A DNA stretch of 64,000 bases, taken from NCBI GenBank assembly GCA_002102555.1, contig MCFL01000001.1, positions 930,001-994,000 on the forward strand. The letters run 5' to 3'. The stretch is from Catenaria anguillulae PL171 (taxonomy: Eukaryota; Blastocladiomycota; Blastocladiomycetes; Blastocladiales; Catenariaceae). Positions 22,218 through 33,667 of the stretch are shown piece after piece. Each line of letters starts with the position of its first letter. Positions within the stretch are counted from its first letter, which is position 1. The notes beneath the pieces were generated by a model. That model made no database searches, was not told the DNA's origin, and was given only the letters and a program-made list of their open reading frames with translations. The position numbers and the translations under genes were made by a program.

Positions 22218-23168
22218 ATGGCCGACCGCAACTACCGTACCACCAACGAAAAGTACTGGTGCAAGTACTGCAAAATGTTTGTCACAGACAACAAAATCGT
22301 TCGCTCTTGTTTCTCTCTTGCTGCCACAGCCTGTGATTCCCCTCGTCTCATCTTTGGATCATTGATCGTAGAGCAAGCAACAACATGAATCCAATCCTGC
22401 TCACAAGCGCAACATGGACAAGTTTGTCGCCTTGCTGGCACGCCAGGAAAAGGAAAAGCGCAAGGAAGAGGCAGATGCACAGCGCGCATTGCGTGAAATC
22501 GAAAGGGTACGTACGCTTTTTGCTGTTTTGCCTTGTCCGGCAATCTGGGACTCCTCCGTTCTGAAACTCGAGACATTTTTTCTTGACAGGCGGCGCAAGA
22601 ATCGTACCAGCGCGACCTGGTTGACGCAGGCATGGATCCTGCCGAGGCTGCTGTCAAGGCCGCCATGGCGCACGGGCTGTCGTCGGCTTCGACTGCATCT
22701 TCAAGCACAAAGAAGGTCCCGCCAGTTGCCGCCGGAACCAAACCCAAACCGGCGCCTGCTCCTGCCTCGGACGATTCCGCCGCAAATCAAGCTGTCGACG
22801 AGCCAGATACGTCTGTCGGTGCGCCGGGCGACTGGCAAGTCGTTGAAGAAACCGTGATTGAGGACGAGAAAGTCGACGAGGAGGAGGAGGAAGAGAAGGT
22901 CAAGTCGCGTAAGCGATCGTTACCGACAGATGATGATGACGACGGCAAAACTGTGCCCACGGCCCAAGATGTCTCGCTGACCGAGCGCGAATTGCACGCC
23001 GAAGCACCTGATGCGGGCAAGTTCCGTATCCAGGAACGTGTCGTGTCGCTGGACTTGGGTGGACCTGTGAATACGGTACTTGGCGGAGGTTCGACACTGA
23101 CCACAGCTAGTGGTGCACCAGTGATGAAGAAGCGCAAGGTTGTAAACCGAAATGTCAGGAAAGGGTAA
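22218..23168 (+). CDS. U1-type (matrin) zinc-finger protein, WBP4-like
   Basis: Exons 22218-22298, 22372-22506 and 22590-23168; introns of 73 bp (unusual donor GTTCGC, acceptor TAG) and 83 bp (GTACGT..CAG). 264 residues, all joins in frame. The C2H2 finger reads YWCKYCKMFVTDNK, then HESNPAHKRNMDKFV, the form seen in U1-C and in WBP4/FBP21. It spans the first intron, which confirms the splice. A charged helix follows (RQEKEKRKEEADAQRALREI), then Ala/Pro-rich linker, acidic patch (DEKVDEEEEEEK) and a basic C-terminus (MKKRKVVNRNVRKG). WBP4 is a spliceosomal B-complex protein. The WW domains of animal WBP4 are not seen, so the assignment is to the zinc-finger class, with WBP4 as nearest guess. 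Confidence 0.75.
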
Positions 23169-23231
23169 ACTTGTATCGATCATTCCAACACGCTACAAAC
23201 GAATCACAAGCAGCTCATTCCTCTGTTGGCT

Positions 23232-24560
23232 TCACCTTCCACCTGCCGTTGTGGACGTGCTCGCCTCGCCAGCTCCTGCCTGCCGCGGGCCAGGCACCTC
23301 GACTCCGCACCGCTTGAGCGGCTTGACGTTCATCTCAAACTTGCGGAACCAATTGTTCCACATTTCTTTTGCATACTGGTACAAATTGGCATGCGCAATC
23401 GTCAACCCGCGCAACTTGTCGGCGGGGAAATCCGCGCTCAAGATGGAATGCAAGGCCGCAAACAAGACAGCGTCGACCACACTTGGATTGTCGCCGAAAA
23501 AGAAGGTCTTGTCCGCCAACTTGTCAGCCAAGGCCTCAAGCGCCTCGGCCGCGCCCACGTAAACGTCATCGGGATTCACGCCCAACTGCCTCCACTCTGC
23601 GGCCACCTTGCTCTGGCGCGCACCAAACACGAGTGCATCAATGGGCCGCGGATACACGCCGTCGGCATACAACCGCTGGACATAGGGCAAGTTGCGCGGC
23701 TCGATCCACCAATTGAACCTGAGCGCCGGCCACAACTTGGCGTCCATGAGGGCCAAGTACGCATGTGCCTGTGCACCGGCATTGGTGCCAGCGCCCAGAT
23801 CCTCGGGTAGCAACAACCGCACATCTGGCCGAGCACCCCTGGCCGCCTCGGCATGCACGCGAGCCGTGTTTTCGGGCGCGCCGGCGCGTGTGGCGATGTA
23901 GCGCAACAGCCGGTCGCGGTCGCTGATGATCCGGCCCTTTTCAGACACGAGGAATGGCAGCTGGCCAGTGGGCGACATGAGCGGCTCGTCGCACAACACC
24001 AGGTCGTATTTGAGCCCCGAGAATTGGAGTAAACATTGCCAAACGAGGCAGTCTGGGTCGGAAGACGCCCAGGTGGTCTTTTGGCGAGGCCACCGGCCGC
24101 GGTGCACGTAGAGCGTGGGCGCGTTGGAGATGGGCGACGGAGTCGGCGCATGGATCGGGGGCAGCGTGACGAGCGGGAACGAAGAGAGTAAGTAGGGGAG
24201 GCGGCGCAGCTGACGGGCAAGCGCCGAAAGCGGCGACGTGGATTCCGAGTGGTCCTCCTGGGAGTACTTGGTGTCAGCATTAGCTACAGAGATCACGGCG
24301 GCAGGGGCTGGGGTTGCGGCCGAGATGGACGACATGGTGATGGTGGGCGAAGTGTCCACGTGGGCTGGAGCGGGAGCCGGCGGTGTGTTCGAGGCGGCCG
24401 ATGGCGAAGACGACGAAGAGCTGGACGACGAGCTGGACGACGACGACGACGACGACGACGAAGATGATCCCGAGTTGGACCGCGGGCGAGCGGCTGGCGT
24501 CGGGAGGGTCATGTCGCGGGCGGAATCGTCGATCGAAGACATGACGGCGATTGTCAACAC
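23232..24560 (-). CDS. Metaxin / Sam37-like mitochondrial outer-membrane protein
   Basis: 442 residues in one uninterrupted frame, or 436 if the ATG at 24542 (MSSIDDSARDMTLP) is used. The first 90 residues are low complexity, including about 20 consecutive Ser encoded by a TCG/TCC repeat. From about residue 145 the metaxin GST-like fold begins: TLYVHRGRWPR, DCLVWQCLLQFSGLKYDL, SPTGQLPFLVSEKGR (the conserved S-P-T-G-x-L-P-F). The C-terminal GST-like part has NWWIEPRNLPYVQRLYADG and DKTFFFGDNPSVVDAVLFA (conserved FFFG and DA). Metaxins are part of the SAM complex that inserts beta-barrel proteins and link to MICOS. No terminal transmembrane helix is evident. The 3' end lies only 63 bp from the stop of the convergent zinc-finger gene. 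Confidence 0.82.
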   Translation of the reverse strand: MLTIAVMSSIDDSARDMTLPTPAARPRSNSGSSSSSSSSSSSSSSSSSSSSSPSAASNTPPAPAPAHVDTSPTITMSSISAATPAPAAVISVANADTKYSQEDHSESTSPLSALARQLRRLPYLLSSFPLVTLPPIHAPTPSPISNAPTLYVHRGRWPRQKTTWASSDPDCLVWQCLLQFSGLKYDLVLCDEPLMSPTGQLPFLVSEKGRIISDRDRLLRYIATRAGAPENTARVHAEAARGARPDVRLLLPEDLGAGTNAGAQAHAYLALMDAKLWPALRFNWWIEPRNLPYVQRLYADGVYPRPIDALVFGARQSKVAAEWRQLGVNPDDVYVGAAEALEALADKLADKTFFFGDNPSVVDAVLFAALHSILSADFPADKLRGLTIAHANLYQYAKEMWNNWFRKFEMNVKPLKRCGVEVPGPRQAGAGEASTSTTAGGR

Positions 24561-24920
24561 AGTGAAAAGGGCGATTCCATTGGGTCCGTGACCGTTCGAA
24601 TTCGATGTGTTCTTTCTCGGCGTGAAGAGACTTTTTTTTTTTTTTTTTTTTTTTTTTCACGAGATGCTCGTCGAGGCGACTTCAATTGCAAAGCCGATCG
24701 CAAAGTGACCGTCCTCCGATGGATCGGCACGCTTCTTGCTAGCGCACAATACGAGACAGACCGGAGAACCAACGAGACATGTTGCATCTTCGTGTGAGAC
24801 ATATCGATCAGACCGTTCTCCCTTGCTCCCAATCTCTATACAAAAGATCAGCGAATCCCCGCCCTCGACAGCTCCTTCGTCCCCAACACCACACCAGACA
24901 GGACCATTAACAACACAACC
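24561..24920. promoter_or_regulatory. Divergent promoter with a T26 tract
   Basis: The 360 bp between the metaxin start (minus) and the NmrA-like start (plus) contains an uninterrupted run of 26 T at 24632-24657. Poly(dA:dT) tracts exclude nucleosomes and are common in fungal divergent promoters, so a regulatory role is plausible. The run length could be misjudged in this assembly. Confidence 0.45.
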
Positions 24921-26052
24921 ATGCCGGACTCCGGTAAATCCATCCTCGTTGCCGATTGCGACTCATGGCAAGGCTACTACGTCGCCTCTGCCCTCGCGAA
25001 ACTCGCCTGCCCATCTCCTATTTCGATCTACGCCGCCGTCCGCTGCAACCCTACCGCCAACCCGTACGCGCTCGACCTGTCCCTCCACACCAACGTCCAC
25101 CTGCGCACGTACGACCCGCAATCCGATACCAACGAACTGCTTGCCCATGACGATATCGACACGCTCGTTCTGATTCCCACGTCTCTCGATCCGCCCGCAC
25201 ACACGCTTGCGCTGTCAATGATGCGTGCGGCCGAAATGAGCTCACGATGCTCACGCGTCATTGTGTGGTCGACCGCGGTAGCCGATGCGCGGGGTTTGGA
25301 TGTAGTCAAGTCGATTGAACGGCTCGTGCTTGAGTCGACCTCGATTGCCGAAATGCTCATTGTGCGCGCCGGGTTCATGTTCCAGTATTGTTTGGCTTTG
25401 CGCATGCCGTGCAAGTCGAGGGCAAGGTGCCGTGGGTCTCGCCCATCGCCAACAAGTTTGCGCCGGTCGATGCCAAGGATGTGGCCATGGTGATTGCCAA
25501 GCTTTCGACCATGGACTCGCTTGTTGACAAGTGGAATGGAAGGTTGGTGACGGTTGTGGCCAAGAAGAGGTGAGCGGTGCAGTACTGATTGACGCATGAA
25601 CGAAGCGGTTGGTGGACGGCAAGTGATGATGCAAGAGTACCAGGTGTTGATAGGATCAAGGAACAGTTGGAACAAGATCGGGCAATGATCCATTTGACGT
25701 ACGTTCATGCACTCTTTCAAGTGTCTGATCTTTTGGTTTGCCACTCACCCAGAACCGAGTGCAAATCCAGATGCAACTAATGCTCGAATTCATGAGCCTG
25801 CTGCAACAAGACAAGCTGCAGACCCTGTCAACCACGGACGAAACAATGCATCTCTCGAGCACGCTTGGCAAGCAACCCACCCGGTTGGTCGAGTTTGTGG
25901 ATGCAAACGTGGCTGCTTTCCGTGGGGACAAGAACAGTGCCATGGCCAAGTCTCGGAGTTTCGAGCGGCCAACAGGCCCTGGCGGCAAAGTCGAGGGCGG
26001 CGGCAAAGTGCTGACGGAAGAAGAGGCAAAGCTCATGTATCAAGAAGAGTAA
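24921..26052 (+). CDS. NmrA-like NAD(P)-binding oxidoreductase-family protein
   Basis: Starts MPDSGKSILVADCDSWQGYY, a Rossmann beta-alpha start in which the glycine loop is degenerate, and continues with a strand-helix pattern (IDTLVLIPTSLD; CSRVIVWSTAVAD; AEMLIVRAGFMFQY). One base added near 25388 joins FMFQY to LFGFAHAVQVEGKVPWVSP, then APVDAKDVAMVIAKL, the usual NmrA layout. The 3' part is less certain. A second piece (GVDRIKEQLEQDRAMIHLT) and a third, 25753-26052 (RVQIQMQLMLEFMSLL, then QPTRLVEFVDANVAAF), belong to the same helical C-terminal domain. Their joins need either a 36-bp intron at about 25573 or a further lost base, plus an intron at about 25700-25752. NmrA proteins sense NAD(P) state or act as reductases; no catalytic YxxxK is seen. 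Confidence 0.65.
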
Positions 26053-27038
26053 CTGTAAACTGACGTGGAGGCATGTTCTGTGCCGTAGCTGCCTGGTTGT
26101 GTTGACATGGCTTAAGTGGAGAGCCAAAGATTGTTGTGATCGCGTTTGTCTCACACACGCCCACGAAAATGATGTGTGTTCATCCATGACTTGCTTCTGA
26201 GCGGGAAGGGGTGAAGGTGGAGAAATGGATGTTGGGTAGCAATGTTTTGAGGACACAAAGTGGACCTGATCCTTCTTTGCTCCGATTGTGGTGCTCATTG
26301 TCGTTGGAACCAGGATGATATCAACCATTCGTGGGCCGACCAAGATCTGACTCGGTGCCTACCTACTCGGCTCCCGCTACATCAGAATATTAATAATTCT
26401 GTACATTTCTGCCTGAGCTGCTGAGTGCTGACGTCAACTGCTGATGGTTATTATGACCTACACCGTTGTACATCATTGACTCAGTAATATCAATGTACGT
26501 TGACGGTTGGTGACATAGCGCCGACGTCCAAAAATGGACATGAATGGAAGTGACGCGCGCGCCTGACCGCACAGCGTAGACTTGGTGGAAAGTGGCATGC
26601 TGATCAGGAGGTGAGGTCGGCTGGAAGAGCGATCAAGGGCATGCCAGGCACCAATCAGAGGGCGTCTCGACATGTGCCCTCATAATCGGCAACCGCAACG
26701 CGGCCAAACCGCAGACCAGACCAGACCAGACCACACCAGACCAGACCGCCAACCGGCCCGCAGCACTCCTTCCTCCTCGAGTCCATAGGTAACCAGGAAG
26801 ACAGCACACTCACATGCTCGTTGCCATGGACCGCCGCCACTGAATCTAACGCACGGCCCCTCCCCAAGAGCTCGTTCCAGTCATCCCCAGTACCGTACCA
26901 GCTTCGGCAACTTGTTGCTTCTTCACACTCTCATTTCATTCACCCGCACGGACACTGCTCTGCACGGACTTCTTCATCAACACAACAACACCACCACTCC
27001 CATCGCACATAGACCGCCGTTCCAACTCCGCTGATACC
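26053..27038. other. Intergenic, about 1 kb, with a short ACCAG repeat
   Basis: Upstream region of the chitin synthase gene. At about 26708-26750 there are seven or eight near-perfect copies of the pentamer AGACC/ACCAG. CT-rich sequence precedes the start codon. No gene supported. Confidence 0.4.
26708..26750. repeat. ACCAG pentanucleotide tandem repeat
   Basis: A short tandem array of CAGAC units with one C/A interruption, about 290 bp upstream of the chitin synthase start. It may be a simple sequence repeat without function. Confidence 0.7.
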
Positions 27039-30000
27039 ATGGCAAAGTCCAAACCATCCTCTGCCGACTCATCTCGACGGGTTCCTCGGCCGCGGCGCCG
27101 CCAAACCTCGCGTCTCTCGACCCGGCAGTCCTCCCCGTTACCGCCTCCCCAGACGACGCCGCCGCGACCCTCACCAAGGTGCTGCCACCGCCTACAACAA
27201 CTCTTCCGACTCGCGCCTCTACTCGTCCATTGGCTCCAATGTCCTCGTCGCCATTGCCCCACCAACCGCCGCCAACCCGTCCATTTTGGCCTCAGTTGCC
27301 GGCGAGGCTGTCCAGGACAAGTATGTCAAGCTGTACAAGTCGCTGCACCCGATTCCCCCAGGGTCCGTCATGACCAAGGAGCAGCCACATGCGTTTGCCG
27401 TGGCAAATTCCTTGTACTTTGCCTTGAGGCGGACTGGCGTGGACCAAAGTGTTGTCCTTCGGTACACTATTGCTGATTGCTTGCTTGCCTGGCCCTTGCA
27501 TTCACAATGATAGTAACCCACGATTTAAACAGAGGAGAGCAAGGCTCCGGTAAATCCCACCAAGCCCACCTCATCATGACCCACCTCGCCCGCCTCGCCT
27601 CGTCCTCGTCCAAGCGCGACGACAAACTTGCGTCCCGTCTCTCTGCCCTGCACACTGTCCTGTCGGCCTTTGGCCACGCCGCCACTCCACACTCACCCTC
27701 TGCCTCGCAATTCGGCGCCTACTATGAGCTGCAGTTTTCCGACCGCGGCAAGCTCCAAGGCATCAAGACTATCACGTACGCCCTCGACCGCGACCTTGTC
27801 ACGACACAGCGCCTGGGCCAGCGCAACTTCCATGCGTTCTATGCGCTTCTCGCGGGAGCCCCCGCAGAAATGCGTCAGGCGTTTGGCTTGGGCACCACGC
27901 CCGGCCAAGTGTTCCCGTATCTCAACTTTGGCTACCCTGGCCCGTTGCCTGCGGCTGGGGCCATGGACGATGCGTCGCGGTTCTCGCAAATGTCGGATGC
28001 ACTTAAGACACTGGGCATTGGAAAACGCGCATCGCATTACGTGTACAAGCTCATGGCCGCCATCTTGCACCTGGGCCAGGTCCAGTTTGCCAACGATGAG
28101 TTCCACGCCCAAGACGCGTGCGTCGTCAAGACCCTGGAAACTCTGTACTTTGTGGCCGACTTACTCGAGGTGGACCCGCGCGTGCTCCAGGCCACACTCA
28201 CGTCCAAGGCGCAGCTCGTCGGGCGTGATCTAGTCACGCAACTGCTCACGGCAGACAAGGCCGTCAAGCATCGCGACAACTTGGCCAAGGTCCTGTACCA
28301 TGTCTTGTTTGCGTGGATTGTCGAGCAGGCCAATGCCAAAATGTGTGCGGCCGAAGAGGATGCGGACGGTTGCTCGTTTATTGCAGTTGTGGATTTCCCG
28401 GGCACGCCCGCGTCTGCGGCAGCCGAGGCAGCGGCGGGGGCATCTGCGCGTGCACTTGCCAACGAGCGCATCGATGCATTTGTGCTGCACCGCCTGTTTG
28501 AGTATGGCAACGAGGAGCTGCGTGCCGAAGGCATGCACGTGCCCACGGGCGCAATGTACAACTTGTCGACACGCGCCACCGAGGCATTTACGGCGGCCGC
28601 CGATGCCGATGATGCAGAGGCACTCCCCGGCGATTTTATCAACTTGATTCGTGGGGGCAACGGAAACTCGGGATCCAAGGCGGCCGCATTCCACGCCATG
28701 TTTTCCGAGCAAACACTCAACATGGACGCGTACCATCGCAACGCCGCCACCGTGCTTCGCGCAAAGACGCTGATGCGCCGCACGCCGTCCATGAAGCGCC
28801 GCCCCGCCGTGGACGCTGCCGCGGCAGGCTCGTCCGCGGGCTCGCACCGAGGCGAAGCCACCGAGCTCGTGACACAACTCGCAGGTCTCGTGAGTGCCCT
28901 TGAAGCCACCCAGGTGCGTGTCGTATACTGCGTTGCGCCCAACCGCGCCGAAAAGCCGTCGTCGGCCTTGGACTCGAAATGCGTGCGTGCCCAGCTGCTC
29001 GCCATGCAAGTCCCTGCGCTCGTCCAGCAGGTGCGTGCGCGTGGCGGCGACTTCTCGGTCAGGTATGAGTACCTGGGTTTGCGGCAAAGTACTCGACGCT
29101 GTTGCCGCTCGACCAGCAGGCAGGCATGCCTCGGGACGTTTGCTTGCGCATTGTCCAGCGGTTTGGGTTGTCGGCCAAGGAGGTGCACGTTGGCCCGTCG
29201 CTTGTTGTCACGCGTGACGACGTATGGGTGTACTTGGAGACGATGGTGCGCAAGGCCGAGGCAGAGCGCAAGAAGCAGGCAAAGGCGGTCAAGGCCGGCG
29301 GTGTCGATAGGAGGCACAGCATGGGGTCGCAGTTTACGGCCGGCGAGAACGAGTCGGTGTACTCGGACGGTGACGCCATGACCGAGGACGGCAACGCTAC
29401 CGATTTCGATGGAGAGTCTGTGTACGCCGAGTCGGTGGCTTTTCCCGGCGAGCACCGCGACCGCAGTCTCGAGATGATGCCACTCAAGGGCCGGCCATCG
29501 GACCCGTTACTAGGCGCCACTGCAGCCGCTGGCGGCGCTCGTCACTTGTCCACAACGCCCACGGACGGCCAAGACGACGACGAAGAGGAAAAGCGGCCCG
29601 TGTCTGGGTCACGCAAGCGCTGGGTTGCACTCACATGGTGCTTGACATGGTGGATCCCAACGTGCTGCCTTGCTCGGTGTGGCAAAATGGCCCGCCCGGA
29701 CGTGCAGATGGCGTGGCGCGAAAAGATGGCCATTTGCATCTTGATTTTGTTTGCGTGTGCCCTTCAGCTGTTTTTCATTATCGGGTTTGGCCGCGTCATT
29801 TGCCCTCGTCAAAATGTGCTCAACCTCAACGAATTGTCCTTCAAGCGGTCGGCTTCCGAGCGTCTTGTCGGGATTTACGGCGCCGTGTATGACCTCAAGG
29901 ACTTTGAGACCGAGGCTTACCATTCGCCCACGCTCATGGACTCTTACGCCGGCCTTGACATTACGGCCGGGTTTCCTCGTGTCCCCGCGCACTACTGCCG

Positions 30001-33000
30001 GTATGCCGCTGAGTTCAACCCTTCGACGCCACCCATCGACCCTGCGGGCGGTAAACCCACCAACGGCTCGTTTATCCGGATCCGCCATCGCGAGTTTTAC
30101 GACCGCGACTTGGTGCTTGCCCAACGCCGCATCGACTACCGCCTCCGCCTCAACCTCAAGTCGCTCATTGGCTGGGACCCCAACGTGGTGCGCAACTTGT
30201 CGACGGATCGCAAGGGCGACAACCGCCTAATGTTCATTGTGGGCGAGCGTGTTTACGACTTGCAGCCGTACATCAATACCGTGGGTGCCTCGGATGGGTT
30301 CATTCCTTCGGCCGTTGTCGAGCATTTGAAGCAGAACCGCGGCATGGATCTCAACTACGATCGCACCTTCTTGGACAAGGTACATTTGTTTTCATGCTTT
30401 CCTTTCTCGCTATGCAAGACAACTCACTCGGTTCACTGCTTTCCAACAATAGTTTTGGCTCAAGGACCGGAGCTTGCGTGACTGCTTCAACAACTTGTTT
30501 GTCGTTGGTGTCGTGGATTACCGCAAGTCACGAGGTGTCAGTTGACCAACTACATCCTGCTGGCCTTTTCCGTGCTGCTTGCGGCCGTCATTTTGATCAA
30601 GTTCTTGGCCGCGTTGCAGCTGGGAGACGATGGTGCACCCGAAAACTTTGACAAGTTTGTCATCTTGGTACGTCGTCATGCATGAGCTTGCTCCTCGGTA
30701 CATGAGTGGCATTCGCTAACCTCATGTGCTTGCGGATCCACTACCACAGCAAGTGCCATGTTACACGGAAGGCGAGGACTCGTTGCGCAAGTGTATTGAC
30801 GGTTTGGCCTCGATGCGCTACGACGACAAGCGGAAATTGGTACGTAGCTCCTCGACTCCTGGCCGTTGTGCGTTTTTCTGACCACTTGCATTGACGCAGT
30901 TGTTCCTCGTTGCCGATGGCCTCGTCATGGGTTCGGGCAACGATCGCCCGACCCGCGCATTGTCCTCGACATTCTCGGTGTTGACCCGGCCCTGGACCCC
31001 GAACCGCTGTCGTTCCAGTCGCTCGGCGAGGGCATGAAGCAGCACAACATGGGCAAGGTGTACTCTGGCCTGTACGAATGCATGGGCCACCTCGTGCCTT
31101 ACATTGTGGTAGTCAAGGTCGGCAAGCCCTCCGAGACGGCCAAGCCAGGTAACCGCGGTAAGCGCGACTCGCAAATGATTCTCATGCGCTGGCTCAACAA
31201 GGTCATGTCGGATGCGCCCATGTCGCCGCTCGAGCTCGAGATTACGCACCAGGTCAAGAACGTGATTGGCGTCAACCCGTCGTTTTACGAGTACTGCCTC
31301 ATGGTCGATGCCGACACGGTCGTGTACCCGGATTCATTGACGCGCTTGGTGGCCGCCATGATGCACGACACAAAGATCATGGGCGTGTGCGGCGAGACTC
31401 AGCTGGCCAACGAAAAGATACCTGGGCCACCATGATTCAAGTCTACGAGTACTACATCTCACATCATCTCGCCAAGAGCTTTGAGAGCTTGTGCGTTGTC
31501 ATTTCCTTTCGTATTCCTGCTCCCTGCACATTCCGAGCGTTTGGGCCAGAATCATGGATTTTGGCCAAACTGTTCGATTTGGCGGCAAACGCGTCAACTG
31601 GTACTGACGCTTGCTTTCAAATAGGTTCGGATCCGTGACTTGCTTGCCTGGATGTTTCTCCATGTACCGTATTCGCACACATAACAAGTCGCTGCCGTTG
31701 CTCGTCAGCAACGAAATGTACGCTCCCACTCTTTCTCGTGCAATGACCCCTGATGGGTTTGCTTACTAGTGTTCTATTCGATAGGATTGAAAACTATGGC
31801 GTGACCAACGTTGACACGCTGCACAAGAAAACTTGTATGAGCCGCTTTACTTGGCCTTGTCTTTCCGTCTGAGCGTTGTGGTGTACCTGACCCAATCGGA
31901 TTTTCGATTTTTAGGTTGCACCTGGGTGAAGATCGTTACTTGACCACGCTCATGCTCAAGACCTTCCCCAACTACAAGACCAAGTTTACGCAAAACGCCA
32001 AGTGCCAAACCACTGCGCCAGACACGTGGAACGTGCTTCTTTCGCAACGGCGCCGCTGGATCAACTCGACCATTCACAACTTGACCGAGCTTTTGGGCAT
32101 CCAGCAATTGTGTGGCTTCTGCTGTTTCTCGATGCGATTTGTCGTGCTGATCGATTTGGTCGGAACACTTGTTCAACCTGCCATCATGGGTTACTTGATT
32201 TGTACGTCCCATCGCGACTCGAATCTGGCAAAACACGTCTCGAAGACGTGGGCTGACGTTCGACCGCGCTCCTCCACAGACCTCATCTACATGGTCGTCA
32301 TCTCTTTGCAAGCCGGTGAGAACGCCGACAGTTTGCCCGTCTTGTCGCTTATTCTTCTCGGTTTCGTTTACGGGTTGCAAGCACTCATCTTTTGATCAAG
32401 CGCGAGTGGCAGCACAGTATGTTTTTTTTTCTTGCTTTTGAGGCATCCCTACCCGTTGTCAAGCAACACCTGACCGGTCTAATCTTGCAATCACAGTTGG
32501 ATGGATGTTTATTTACATCCTCGCCATTCCCGTCTTCTCCTTCTTCATTCCCGTCTACTCGTTCTGGAAGAACGACGACTTCTCGTGGGGTAACACGCGT
32601 ATCGTGATTGGCGAGTCCGGGTCCAAGAAGGTGCTGCCCACGGGCGAGGAGGCGCAAAAGTTTGACTTGTCCTTGATTCCGCACAAGCCCTGGTCAGAAT
32701 ATGAATCCGAGCTGCTCAACCCCGGCATGGACGACGGATCCACATGGGGCGGCGACGCGGCTGGTGTGGCCCGTCGCCCGACCCTGCTCAGTCAAACGTC
32801 GATTGGTGACCTCAAACGGTCCAACTCGTCGCGCACTGTTGGCACCGACTTTTCCGTGACGCAATTGTACGGTGGTCCTCAGCAGCAACAGCCGCCCGCA
32901 TTGCCCGCGGCCGCTGCGCTTGTTGGCGCAGGTGCTGGGTTCCCAACAGATGCCGAACTGTACGCCGAAGTGCAGCGCATTGTGACGAGCAACTCGCTCA

Positions 33001-33128
33001 TGACCTTGACCAAGAAGCAAGTGCGCGACGAACTCTCAGCCTTGTTTAACGTCGACTTGTCGTCAAGAAAGGATTACATCAACCAGTGCATTGCTGACGT
33101 ACTTGCGCAGTTGCAGCAGCATCAGTAA
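27039..33128 (+). CDS. Chitin synthase with N-terminal myosin motor domain (class V/VII type)
   Basis: About ten exons; introns I placed are 27462-27532, 30380-30452, 30668-30749, 30840-30899, 31491-31624, 31718-31784, 31835-31914, one at about 32201-32279 and 32417-32496. Added bases near 27070, 27178, 29088, 30532, 30950, 31420, 31832 and 32394 give a continuous protein of about 1,750 residues. Order: myosin motor ([16 protein letters not shown]-loop GEQGSGKS), cytochrome b5-like segment with a transmembrane helix on each side, chitin synthase 2 domain ([40 protein letters not shown]), several C-terminal membrane helices ([19 protein letters not shown]) and a DEK_C domain ([14 protein letters not shown]). 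It polymerises UDP-GlcNAc into chitin at the plasma membrane; the motor is thought to tether vesicles to actin in polar growth. Motor switch residues are degenerate. Confidence 0.93.
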
Positions 33129-33667
33129 CCATTTTGATTCCCAAGCCGCCGATTTCTTTTTATCCCGTTCACCCCCTCTCGCTTCACTCGTCATGGTGCA
33201 TTTCATTGCTTTCTCGTTCGTTTTGTGTCCTCTGTTTTGCATCACCCTCCCACTCATCCAATATCACGGCAATTGCATCTCGCCCGTCCTCCGTTTGTTT
33301 TCCTCATTGACATCATTTCACTTTGTTTGCGCACAAGTCGCAGCTTTTGCACACTCGTTTGTTTGATTTGATGCGTACCGACCAAAGTCCTCAGCTCTGT
33401 TGTTTTTCGTTATAGTTCTTTTTTCATTGGCTTGCTTGATTCTTTCACTCTTGTTCACCGTAGTCATTCTCTATACAATGTTTTCCCCCTTAACGTCGCA
33501 TATCCGTCGTCAATACATGACAGCCTCTTTTGAACGTGATCATGCGAGGGCTCAAAGCCAAGTGGCTCCTTATGCAATCTGAACTCAAAAGAATGCGGGC
33601 TTAAACTCACTTCCCACCATTCCGGAACTCACACGACCACCACCAAGGCTTGCGCCCCCGGTCACCT
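33129..33667. other. Convergent intergenic region
   Basis: T-rich 3' flank of the chitin synthase gene, ending at the stop of the TMEM231-like gene on the other strand. No gene supported. Confidence 0.45.

Noticed and set aside
28037-29455. A 472-codon minus-strand frame
   Set aside because: Antisense to the myosin motor of the chitin synthase gene, with no domain of its own.
27039-33128. Reading the chitin synthase region as a pseudogene
   Set aside because: Despite eight breaks, all catalytic and motor motifs are intact, splice sites are conserved and every break is a missing single base, the same type as in essential genes nearby.
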